Positions 1 to 5,291 of a stretch of 5,291 nucleotides of DNA are shown here, in pieces; within the stretch, counting starts at the first letter, position 1, and every line of letters begins with the position of its first letter. The position numbers and the translations under genes were made by a program. A model generated the notes under the pieces. The model had not been told where the DNA came from and did no database searches. It saw only the letters and a program-made list of their open reading frames with translations. This stretch comes from Parabacteroides sp. (GTDB lineage: Bacteria > Bacteroidota > Bacteroidia > Bacteroidales > Tannerellaceae). The stretch is taken from positions 1 through 5,291 of the forward strand of contig DXRF01000224.1 in assembly GCA_019411205.1 (NCBI GenBank), read 5' to 3'.

Positions 1-28
1 GGCAGCGTCAGATGTGTATAAGAGACAG
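1..28 (+). other. Nextera Read-1 sequencing adapter with Tn5 mosaic end (artefact)
   Basis: Bases 10-28 read AGATGTGTATAAGAGACAG, the complete 19-bp hyperactive Tn5 mosaic end used in Nextera tagmentation. Bases 1-9 (GGCAGCGTC) match the part of the Read-1 adapter that precedes it. This is untrimmed library sequence and not part of the genome, so similarity searches with it will hit Tn5 or vectors without biological meaning. The first genomic base is about 29. Confidence 0.97.
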
Positions 29-163
29 GAGTAACTGATAATTTAAAAGAAATTTTGTTGTTTTGATGATAATCAAACCTTTGTTGTTTTAAAAACAAAA
101 CATATAGACTATGAAAAATGCGATAGACACTCCATGGGAATAAATGATACATCGAACTTATAG
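29..163. other. Upstream non-coding stretch, no gene recognised
   Basis: This AT-rich stretch lies between the adapter and the hairpin that precedes the sigma-54 regulatory region. All frames are broken by stops. The longest ATG frame of note is only ten codons (111-143), and nothing supports its translation. There is a weak Bacteroidales-type promoter resemblance: TTTG at 54-57, then 18 bp later AACCTTTG at 76-83, which differs from TAnnTTTG at one position. I do not call it a promoter. The 3' end of an upstream gene could lie before base 29, outside the assembled sequence. Confidence 0.5.
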
Positions 164-184
164 GGGCAGGGCTTTGCTCTGTCC
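164..184. other. Stable hairpin upstream of the efflux operon
   Basis: Bases 164-172 pair with 176-184 to give a 9-bp stem (seven Watson-Crick and two G-T pairs) closed by a TTT loop. It is the only GC-rich element in the 5' non-coding region. No run of T follows directly on either strand, so it is not a canonical intrinsic terminator. It could still end transcription from an upstream gene or insulate the efflux promoter. It finishes 9 bp before the first putative activator site. Confidence 0.5.
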
Positions 185-193
185 GGATATTAT

Positions 194-231
194 TGTCTAA
201 TTCTTTTACAGCAGTGTCTAATTTTTTGACA
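194..231 (+). promoter_or_regulatory. Paired putative enhancer-binding-protein sites (UAS) for the efflux operon
   Basis: Two related 17-bp sites, TGTCTAATTCTTTTACA (194-210) and TGTCTAATTTTTTGACA (215-231), match at 15 of 17 positions and start exactly 21 bp apart, about two helical turns. The second is an imperfect dyad of the form TGTCnAA-n3-TTnGACA with six of eight symmetrical pairs; the first keeps five of eight. Their centres (202 and 223) lie about 111 and 90 bp before the start site predicted from the sigma-54 promoter. Upstream activator sites of sigma-54 enhancer-binding proteins are usually paired dyads at such distances. Assignment to an activator of that class is inference. A 21-bp direct repeat would also suit a LytTR-type regulator. 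Confidence 0.6.
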
Positions 232-286
232 TCTGATAAAATCTTCTTCTTTTCTAATATTCTGTTATATAGCGTATTGAATGTTT

Positions 287-301
287 TGGCACGCTCTTTG
301 C
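287..301 (+). promoter_or_regulatory. Sigma-54 (RpoN) -24/-12 promoter of the tolC-adaptor operon
   Basis: TGGCACG (287-293), four bases, then TTGC (298-301) is an exact match to the core sigma-54 promoter TGGCACG-N4-TTGC. The flanking T at 286 and A at 302 also fit the extended consensus (YTGGCACG, TTGCW). The invariant GG (288-289) and GC (300-301) are separated by the required 10 bp. Transcription is predicted to begin near 313, leaving a leader of about 17 nt before the ATG at 330. No convincing Bacteroidales housekeeping element (TAnnTTTG) overlaps it; the nearest match is GCTCTTTG, which lacks the TA. Sigma-54 polymerase needs an ATP-hydrolysing activator, which fits the paired sites at 194-231. 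Confidence 0.85.
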
Positions 302-329
302 ACTTTATCAGGTAGAAAATAATATAGCA

Positions 330-1667
330 ATGAAAAAGATCATATTTATAACAGTACTTTTTTTTGTCCTGGCAGCCTCAGTAATGGCGCAGGATAAAAT
401 ATGGAGTTTGGACGATTGCATGCGCTATGCGGTGGAGAACAGCCCGAAGGTAAAGCAGCAGCTTTATACCAATAATACGTATAAGGCCGAACATCAGTCC
501 GCCATCGCTTCTTTTTTGCCTTCGATCAGTACGCAAGTGGATGCGCAGTATCGGTTTGGACGTTCTGTAGACCCGGAAACGAATACCTATGTAAATACTT
601 CTACTTTTAATAACGGTTATGGAGCCTATGCTTCTTTGCCTCTTTTCAAAGGTGGGCAGTTGATAAACCAATGGCGGCTGGCAAATGTGAACCGCCATAT
701 GGGAAGGAATGATCTGCAGAAGCAGAAAGATGATCTGGCAATCAGTATTATGGATGCATTTATTACGGTTGTCTATTATCAGGGGCTGGTGAAGATGTGT
801 TCCGAGAAATTGGAAGATAGCCAGCGTCTTTTATACAAAACGCGTCGCCAGGAAGAATTGGGTTTGAAAGGAAAAGCCGATGTTGCCCAGATCGAATCAC
901 AGGTTGCCGGTGACGATTACAATCTGACGCATCAGCAGAATTTATATAATACGGCGATGATGACCTTGAAGAACGCGATGAACTATCCGTCGGATTTGTC
1001 TCTTGATGTCGATACGGTTGTTCCTCCCGTACAGGAAATATTGGCTGAGGAATCTGTCGGTGCCATTCAAGACTATGCTATGGCAAACAACCCGACTGCC
1101 TTACAGGCTGCTTTTCAAGTGAAAACCAGTAAAATGAATTACTTGATAATGAAAGGCCAATTACTTCCCACTCTTTCGCTCCAAGCCGGTATCAGCACCA
1201 GTTACTTCGAAAACTTGAAATCGGAGAATGCTCCTGCCGCTTTTAAAAATCAGTTTAGGAATAATCGCGGGGAATATATCTATTTTAGTTTTAGTTTCCC
1301 TTTGTTTGACGGCCTGTCTCGGATAACCAATATGCGTCGTGCTCGTAACAATGTCCGGATCGCTTATGAAAAGCAAACCGAAACGCTTCGGCAGTTGCAG
1401 AAAGATGTTGAGCAAGCCGTTCTCGATCGGGAGGGCTATGCTAAAGAAACGATCCAGATGGAGAAGAAAGTAAAGGCTGATGCTTTGGCTTATCAGGTCA
1501 CCCTGCGCAAATATGAGGAAGGGCTGATGAGTCCGCTTGATGTGCAGACAAATGCAACGACTTTGCTAAATTCAAAGGCTGATCTTTTACAGAGGCGTTT
1601 GTTGTACACAATGAAATGCCGTCAGGTTGATTATTATAAAGGATTACCGTTGATAGTTGAAAATTGA
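330..1667 (+). CDS. TolC-family outer-membrane efflux protein
   Basis: This 445-residue protein is a trimeric outer-membrane channel subunit of a tripartite exporter or type I secretion system. It starts with a clear Sec signal peptide: positive MKK, hydrophobic residues 4-18, and likely cleavage after V18-M19-A20. Two outer-membrane-efflux-protein repeats are visible. The first begins at about residue 25 (SLDDCMRYAVENSP) and carries FLPSIS (62-67) and LPLFKGGQ (103-110). The second begins at about 245 (AIQDYAMANNP) and carries QLLPTLSLQAGIS (277-289) and FPLFDGLS (323-330). The repeated LPxF-G / FPLF-G pattern after beta strands is typical of the family, and the length is usual for it. Long helical stretches (115-215, 335-435) would form the periplasmic tunnel. 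The ATG at 330 is supported by the signal peptide and by the sigma-54 promoter about 17 nt before it; only a weak purine stretch serves as ribosome-binding site. The adaptor gene follows 29 bp downstream. The exported substrate cannot be told from sequence. Confidence 0.93.
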   Translation: MKKIIFITVLFFVLAASVMAQDKIWSLDDCMRYAVENSPKVKQQLYTNNTYKAEHQSAIASFLPSISTQVDAQYRFGRSVDPETNTYVNTSTFNNGYGAYASLPLFKGGQLINQWRLANVNRHMGRNDLQKQKDDLAISIMDAFITVVYYQGLVKMCSEKLEDSQRLLYKTRRQEELGLKGKADVAQIESQVAGDDYNLTHQQNLYNTAMMTLKNAMNYPSDLSLDVDTVVPPVQEILAEESVGAIQDYAMANNPTALQAAFQVKTSKMNYLIMKGQLLPTLSLQAGISTSYFENLKSENAPAAFKNQFRNNRGEYIYFSFSFPLFDGLSRITNMRRARNNVRIAYEKQTETLRQLQKDVEQAVLDREGYAKETIQMEKKVKADALAYQVTLRKYEEGLMSPLDVQTNATTLLNSKADLLQRRLLYTMKCRQVDYYKGLPLIVEN

Positions 1668-1677
1668 TAGTTGAAGA
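1650..1677 (+). repeat. 14-bp tandem duplication spanning the tolC stop codon
   Basis: TTGATAGTTGAAAA (1650-1663) is followed directly by TTGATAGTTGAAGA (1664-1677), identical at 13 of 14 positions. The first unit encodes part of the last residues of the TolC protein and the second contains its TGA stop (1665-1667). The duplication sets the C-terminal tail (LIVEN) and lengthens the gap to the next gene. It also creates a spurious in-frame TTG at 1664 ahead of the adaptor gene. Slippage or local duplication is the simplest origin. Confidence 0.8.
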
Positions 1678-1696
1678 AATAAAAAAACATACAATC

Positions 1697-2947
1697 ATGG
1701 ATATACAGTTAGAAAAAAAGAAAGGTCTTCAAAAGAAGCATATTCCTTATGTAGCAGGTGGCGCTTTTTTCTTGATTTTGGTGGGGTGGATTGTTTTCGG
1801 TGATCACGCTTCGACTTTGAAAGTGGATGCCCGCGGTGTCAATATAGGGAATGTAACGAAAGAGCAGTTTAACGATTTTCTCCGTGTGAACGGTCAGGTA
1901 CAGCCCATTACGGTTGTGCAGCTCAGCCCGGAAGAAGGTGGTATCGTACAGGAAAAAGTAGTAGAAGAAGGGGCACAGGTGAAGAAAGGGGATGTGATCA
2001 TTCGTCTTTCCAATTCAAATCTCGACCTGCAGATATTGGATGCTGAGGCTCAGTTGGCGGAAAAGCAGAACTTCCTTCGTAATACACAGGTAACGATGGA
2101 ACAGGATAAATTGAACAATCAGTTAGAAAAGGCACAGCTGGATGTTGATATGACGCGCTATCGCCGTGCTTATAATCAGCAGAAAAAGTTGTATGAGGAA
2201 AACTTGATTGCAAAGGAAGAATTCCTAAAAGCAAAAGAAGACTATGAATTGGCAACCAAGAAATATGATCTGGTAGTCGAACGTTTACGCCAAGATTCGA
2301 TCTCTCGTACGATCCAGATGGACGAAATGGAAACCAGTTTGTCCAATATGCGTAAAAATATTGCTCTAGTACATGAACGCAAGGAGCATTTGAATGTCCG
2401 CTCGCAGATTGACGGTGAATTGGGGTTGTTGGATGTCGTGCTGGGACAGAATGTTTCGGCCGGACAGAAGATCGGACAGATAAACGACCTGTCGGACTAT
2501 AAGATCGAGGCTCTGATCGACGAACATTATATCGACCGGGTGAAAAAAGGATTGTCTGCTACATTCGAACGCCAGGGTTCGGATTTTGAATTGAGCGTCC
2601 GCAAAGTCTATCCGGAAGTGCGCGACGGTAAGTTCCGTACGGATTTCGTCTTCACGGGCGAACGTCCGGACAATATCCGCAGCGGACAAACCTATTATAT
2701 CAATCTGGAACTCGGACAACCGACGGAAAGTATTATCATCCCGCGCGGAACCTTCTTCCAGAGTACAGGCGGCAGTTGGATATTCGTTCTAGACAAAGAC
2801 GGTAAGAAAGCATATCGCCGCAAGATCAAAATCGGTCGCCAGAACCCACAGTATTACGAAATTATTGACGGTCTGGAAGCTGGTGAAAAAGTAATTGTTT
2901 CCAGCTATGAAAGCTATAAGGACAATGAGGTGCTGGTACTCGAATAG
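1697..2947 (+). CDS. HlyD/MacA-type periplasmic adaptor (membrane fusion protein)
   Basis: This 416-residue protein links an inner-membrane pump to the TolC-type channel across the periplasm. A basic N-terminus is followed by one membrane anchor (about 18-34). A biotinyl-lipoyl half-motif follows (about 67-105, with SPEEGGIVQEKVVEEGAQVKKGD), then a long charged coiled-coil hairpin (about 108-235), the second lipoyl half (about 236-263, QIDGELG...GQNVSAGQKIG), a beta-barrel region (about 268-340) and a membrane-proximal domain (about 345-416). The hairpin tip reads KKLYEENLIAKEEF: L165 and A172 keep the L-x6 spacing of the adaptor RLS tip motif, but Q161 and A172 replace Arg and Ser. I chose the ATG at 1697 (MDIQLEKKK). 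The frame is open back to a TTG at 1664 overlapping the tolC stop, but that TTG lies in a duplicated repeat and would add 11 unlikely residues. It is probably co-transcribed with tolC from the sigma-54 promoter. The sequence resembles Bacteroidetes adaptors paired with MacB/FtsX-like ABC transporters; the actual pump is not in the window. Confidence 0.9.
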   Translation: MDIQLEKKKGLQKKHIPYVAGGAFFLILVGWIVFGDHASTLKVDARGVNIGNVTKEQFNDFLRVNGQVQPITVVQLSPEEGGIVQEKVVEEGAQVKKGDVIIRLSNSNLDLQILDAEAQLAEKQNFLRNTQVTMEQDKLNNQLEKAQLDVDMTRYRRAYNQQKKLYEENLIAKEEFLKAKEDYELATKKYDLVVERLRQDSISRTIQMDEMETSLSNMRKNIALVHERKEHLNVRSQIDGELGLLDVVLGQNVSAGQKIGQINDLSDYKIEALIDEHYIDRVKKGLSATFERQGSDFELSVRKVYPEVRDGKFRTDFVFTGERPDNIRSGQTYYINLELGQPTESIIIPRGTFFQSTGGSWIFVLDKDGKKAYRRKIKIGRQNPQYYEIIDGLEAGEKVIVSSYESYKDNEVLVLE

Positions 2948-3009
2948 ATAGTTGCCGAATGAACTGATTGTAACCGAACATGAGCGAGAAATCAAAGACA
3001 AATAGAGCA

Positions 3010-3041
3010 GTCACTTCTGCAAATACTAGAGCAGAAGTGAC
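3010..3041. terminator. Hairpin between convergent genes, probable bidirectional terminator
   Basis: GTCACTTCTGC (3010-3020) and GCAGAAGTGAC (3031-3041) form a perfect 11-bp inverted repeat with a 10-nt loop. It sits 62 bp after the adaptor stop and 27 bp beyond the end of the convergent fabK-like gene. On the plus strand only a short CTTTTGT occurs about a turn downstream (3054-3060). On the minus strand the flank is T-rich (the complement of 2990-3005). The position between two convergent genes supports termination in both directions, more clearly for the minus-strand gene. The lack of a tight U-tract keeps confidence moderate. Confidence 0.72.
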
Positions 3042-3068
3042 GTAGAGAAGAAACTTTTGTGTTCAGGC

Positions 3069-4016
3069 CTATAATGCCTGTTGTATCTTTTCCGTTCCTT
3101 TGCGGAAGTCTTCCATGATTTCTTTCATTATTTCGGCTACGGTCTGCGTTTCGCGGAATAGGGATGCTACTTGTCCGATTTCCAATTCGCCTTCTTGTAG
3201 ATCACCTTCGAAAATGCCTTTCTTGGCGCGGCCTTTTCCTAACAGTTCTTTCATTTCCTCGACAGACGCGCCACGGGCTTCGGCCTCTTCGACGGCTGTT
3301 GTGAAACTTCCTTTTACCAGACGGGTGGGAGAGAGTTTCTTCAGCAAAAGCTTCGTGTCTCCTTCGTTCAGGCTGAGGCACAGTTGTTTGAATTTCTCGT
3401 GTGCAGAGCTTTCTTCCGTCAGGGCGAAACGGGTACCGATCTGAACCCCTTCGGCTCCGAGAGCGAAAGTCGCCAGCATGGCGCTACCTGTTCCAATACC
3501 ACCGGCAGCCATCAATGGGAGAGACGTGGCGCGGCGTACGGCTGGTATCAGGCAAAGAGTAGTTGTCTCTTCTCGCCCGTTATGTCCGCCAGCTTCAAAA
3601 CCTTCGGCGACGATGGCATCGACGCCGGCCTGCTCGCATTTGATAGCAAACTTGGAGCTGCTGACAACGTGTGCGACTTTCATCCCGTGTTCTTTCAAAA
3701 AACTCGTCCAAGTTTTAGGATTGCCGGCTGAAGTGAAAACAATCTTTATACCTTCTTCCACCAATATATTCATCAGAGCATCGATTTCCGGATACATTAA
3801 AGGAACGTTCACCCCAAAAGGTTTGTCGGTGGCCACTTGGCATTTACGGATATGTTCGCGTAAAACTTCAGGGTGCATGGAGCCGGCACCGATCAGGCCT
3901 AGACCGCCTGCATTGCTGACTGCCGAAGCGAGCCGCCAACCGCTGCACCAAACCATTCCACCTTGTATAATCGGGTATTGAATACCGAAAAGTTGACAAA
4001 TTCTATTCATATTCAT
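3069..4016 (-). CDS. fabK: FabK-like FMN enoyl-ACP reductase / nitronate monooxygenase family protein
   Basis: This 315-residue cytoplasmic TIM-barrel flavoprotein belongs to the 2-nitropropane dioxygenase/FabK family. FabK reduces trans-2-enoyl-ACP with NAD(P)H in the last step of the fatty-acid elongation cycle; nitronate monooxygenases of the same fold oxidise nitronates. Visible motifs are YPIIQGGMVW (14-23), GGLGLIGAG (37-45), KPFGVNVPL (65-73), AEGFEAGGHNG (137-147) with H145 at the place of the catalytic His of pneumococcal FabK, the FMN-phosphate segment AAGGIGTG (170-177), and VQIGTRF (191-197) followed by EESSAH. AEGxEAGGH-G, the C-terminal GxxxGQVASL segment and the length favour FabK over classical nitronate monooxygenase. 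The sequence closely resembles what I recall of Porphyromonas FabK. Two starts are possible, 4016 or 4010 (the third codon); homologues beginning MNRIC would fit 4010. It is convergent with the adaptor gene and divergent from the peptidase gene, so probably monocistronic. No confident promoter was found in its upstream region. Confidence 0.85.
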   Translation of the reverse strand: MNMNRICQLFGIQYPIIQGGMVWCSGWRLASAVSNAGGLGLIGAGSMHPEVLREHIRKCQVATDKPFGVNVPLMYPEIDALMNILVEEGIKIVFTSAGNPKTWTSFLKEHGMKVAHVVSSSKFAIKCEQAGVDAIVAEGFEAGGHNGREETTTLCLIPAVRRATSLPLMAAGGIGTGSAMLATFALGAEGVQIGTRFALTEESSAHEKFKQLCLSLNEGDTKLLLKKLSPTRLVKGSFTTAVEEAEARGASVEEMKELLGKGRAKKGIFEGDLQEGELEIGQVASLFRETQTVAEIMKEIMEDFRKGTEKIQQAL

Positions 4017-4166
4017 CTTTTATTTGATTCATACTGATTGCAATATTAATGAAAATATGCCGCTTTTCCTCATCGGCTTCGCTCTTTTGTTATTTATCAC
4101 AAGTTTTAAGTAAAAACTATTATAATCTAATACACAAATCGGTAAACGATATTTAGTTTAATTACA

Positions 4167-4174
4167 TACCTTTG
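4167..4174 (+). promoter_or_regulatory. Bacteroidales-type -7 promoter element for the peptidase gene
   Basis: TACCTTTG matches the Bacteroides primary sigma -7 consensus TAnnTTTG exactly and lies 28 bp before the ATG at 4203, implying a leader of only about 20-25 nt. No clear TTTG -33 element is found at the expected distance upstream. The leader is AT-rich without a Shine-Dalgarno sequence, as is common in this phylum. The remainder of the divergent intergenic region (4017-4166) is AT-rich apart from a GC-richer stretch at about 4059-4083 that can form only a weak 4-bp stem. I see no gene or clear operator in it. Confidence 0.65.
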
Positions 4175-4202
4175 CAGTCAGAACAAATTAATAATTACAA
4201 AC

Positions 4203-5273
4203 ATGAACAAAACACTTATGGCAGCCGGACTGGCTGTTGTTTTAGGAGCATGTAACTCATCAAAGAAGAGTGATGTGGCGGATGCTTCCATCATGAATCC
4301 ATTCTTTACCGAGTACACGACACCGTTCGGAGTTCCTCCTTTTGAACAAATCAAAGCAGAACATTACAAACCTGCTTTTCTGAAAGGAATGGAGGAACAA
4401 ACAGCAGAAGTAGAGGCGATTGTAAACAATCCTGATGAAGCTACTTTCGAGAATACGATTGCTGCACTGGACCGTAGCGGGGAACTGCTCATGAAGGTCG
4501 CTTATGCTTTCAGCGGTCAGGCGAGCGTCAATACGAACGATGAGATTCAGGCTCTTGAACAGGAGCTTTCGCCGTTACTCTCCAAGCATAGCGACGATAT
4601 CAGCTTGAATCCTAAACTTTTTGCTCGTGTGAAGTCAGTATATGAAAATCAGGCAAAGTTGAATCTGGACAAGGAACAGAAAAAACTACTTGAAGAAACT
4701 TATAAAGGGTTTGTCCGGGGAGGTGCCAACTTGGATGCCGGCAAACAGGCGGAACTTCGTAGACTGAACGAACAAATCTCTATGTTGGAATTGACCTTCG
4801 GACAGAACTCATTGAAAGAGACAAATGCTTTCCAGCTCGTGGTCGATAAGAAAGAAGACCTGTCTGGCCTGCCCGAAACATTGATTGCCGCCGCCGCTGC
4901 TACGGCTAAAGAGGCTGGAATGGACGGGAAGTGGATTTTCACGTTGTATAATCCGAGTGTGATGCCTTTCCTGCAATATGCAGACAATCGTGTCTTGCGT
5001 GAGAAAATCTATAATGCCTATGTCTGTCGTGGTAATAACAACAATGCAAATGACAATAAGGACGTGATCAAGAAGCTGGTTGCTGCCCGTTTGGAAAAAG
5101 CCAGATTGTTAGGTTATGAAGACTTTGCCGCATATGTGCTGGAAGAAAACATGGCGAAAAACGAAAAAAATGTCTACGATTTGTTGAACAAGATCTGGGC
5201 TCCTGCTCTAGTAAAAGCGAAGGAAGAACTGGCGGATATCAATCCAGAGATCAAGAAAGAAGGAGGTAACTTC
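4203..5273 (+). CDS. dcp: M3-family metallopeptidase, Dcp-like peptidyl-dipeptidase lipoprotein (3' truncated)
   Basis: The gene is open from the ATG at 4203 to the contig end; 357 genomic codons are present before adapter sequence begins. Family members of this kind are roughly 700 residues, so about half is missing. The N-terminus is a lipoprotein signal with lipobox L14-G15-A16-C17, so the mature protein should be lipid-anchored in the envelope. The stretch after the cysteine (NSSKKSD) lacks the clearly acidic surface-export signal of Bacteroidetes, so a periplasmic location is inferred. M3 hallmarks are NPFFTEYTTPFGVPPFEQI (32-50), the HYKPAF segment, TFENTIAALDRSGELL (81-96) and RLEKARLLGYEDFAAYVLEE (296-315). 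The zinc-binding HExxH motif would lie in the missing half and cannot be checked. The expected role is release of C-terminal dipeptides from peptides during protein turnover. It is divergent from fabK and has its own -7 element at 4167-4174. Residues read beyond 357 (LSLIHI) are adapter translation. Confidence 0.88.
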
Positions 5274-5291
5274 CTGTCTCTTATACACATC
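5274..5291 (-). other. Reverse Nextera/Tn5 mosaic end adapter (artefact)
   Basis: CTGTCTCTTATACACATC is the reverse complement of 18 of the 19 bases of the Tn5 mosaic end at 10-28. It interrupts the peptidase coding sequence exactly at a codon boundary by chance. The sequence stops before the bases that would tell the Read-1 from the Read-2 adapter. It is not a genuine inverted repeat pair of a transposon. Confidence 0.96.

Noticed and set aside
111..143. Ten-codon ORF (MKNAIDTPWE) in the upstream region, possible leader peptide
   Set aside because: It has no ribosome-binding site or repeated regulatory codons, lies far upstream of the sigma-54 start site, and could not be on the tolC transcript.
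378..698. Minus-strand 106-codon frame inside the tolC gene, and similar frames at 1161-1415, 1998-2255 and 2366-2719
   Set aside because: Each lies wholly opposite a clear coding gene, has no motif or plausible start context, and translates to compositionally odd sequence.
1664..1696. TTG start for the adaptor overlapping the tolC stop (TTGA), adding 11 N-terminal residues
   Set aside because: The TTG belongs to the duplicated 14-bp repeat, while the ATG at 1697 starts a normal adaptor N-terminus with a basic stretch followed by the membrane anchor.
3064..3080. 5-bp perfect stem CAGGC/GCCTG over the fabK-like stop codon
   Set aside because: It is short, overlaps coding sequence and has no U-tract; the 11-bp hairpin at 3010-3041 is the better terminator.
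3100..3981. Several long plus-strand open frames (including 167 codons at 3478-3981) opposite the fabK-like gene
   Set aside because: They are antisense shadows of a well-conserved enzyme gene and show no recognisable protein features.
4112..4126. TATAAT-like sequence and a minus-strand TAGTTTTT (one off TAnnTTTG) as fabK promoter
   Set aside because: Bacteroidales housekeeping promoters do not use TATAAT. The minus-strand candidate lacks the G and has a TTTG at only 15 bp spacing, so I could not support it.
1..5291. Terminal inverted repeats suggesting a 5.3-kb composite transposon
   Set aside because: The repeats are the engineered Tn5 mosaic end with Nextera adapter bases; there is no transposase gene and the inner genes are chromosomal in type.

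Overview
The window looks like a contig from a Bacteroidales gut bacterium, most likely Parabacteroides or Bacteroides. The signs are moderate GC content, AT-rich intergenic regions with almost no Shine-Dalgarno sequence, a TAnnTTTG-type -7 element, a FabK of the Porphyromonas/Parabacteroides kind (MNRIC...GGMVWCSGW) and an M3 lipoprotein peptidase. The genus is inferred from remembered family resemblance, not from a search. Both ends are library artefacts: bases 1-28 are the end of the Nextera Read-1 adapter with the complete 19-bp Tn5 mosaic end, and bases 5274-5291 are the mosaic end in reverse. Genuine genomic sequence is therefore about 29-5273.

Layout. Bases 29-329 are non-coding and hold a compact regulatory region: a strong hairpin (164-184), two similar 17-bp dyad-like sites exactly 21 bp apart (194-210 and 215-231), and a near-perfect sigma-54 (RpoN) -24/-12 promoter (287-301) just ahead of the first gene. 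Then come a two-gene plus-strand unit, a TolC-family outer-membrane efflux channel (330-1667) and an HlyD/MacA-type periplasmic adaptor (1697-2947), separated by 29 bp that contain part of a short tandem duplication. An 11-bp perfect hairpin (3010-3041) separates this unit from a convergent minus-strand FabK-like flavin enoyl-ACP reductase / nitronate monooxygenase-family gene (3069-4016). A divergent intergenic region (4017-4202) leads to a plus-strand lipoprotein M3 metallopeptidase (Dcp-like peptidyl-dipeptidase), which starts at 4203 and is cut by the contig end before its zinc-binding motif.

How the parts fit. TolC and the adaptor would form the outer-membrane and periplasmic parts of a tripartite exporter, but no inner-membrane pump (ABC/MacB-like or RND) is present in the window. 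The pair appears to end at the hairpin. The sigma-54 promoter and the paired upstream sites at about -111 and -90 suggest that the exporter is switched on by a bacterial enhancer-binding protein, probably the response regulator of a two-component system encoded elsewhere. This regulatory arrangement is the most interesting content of the window. The fabK and dcp genes look like ordinary chromosomal housekeeping genes. I see no RNA gene, CRISPR array, prophage or genuine mobile element.
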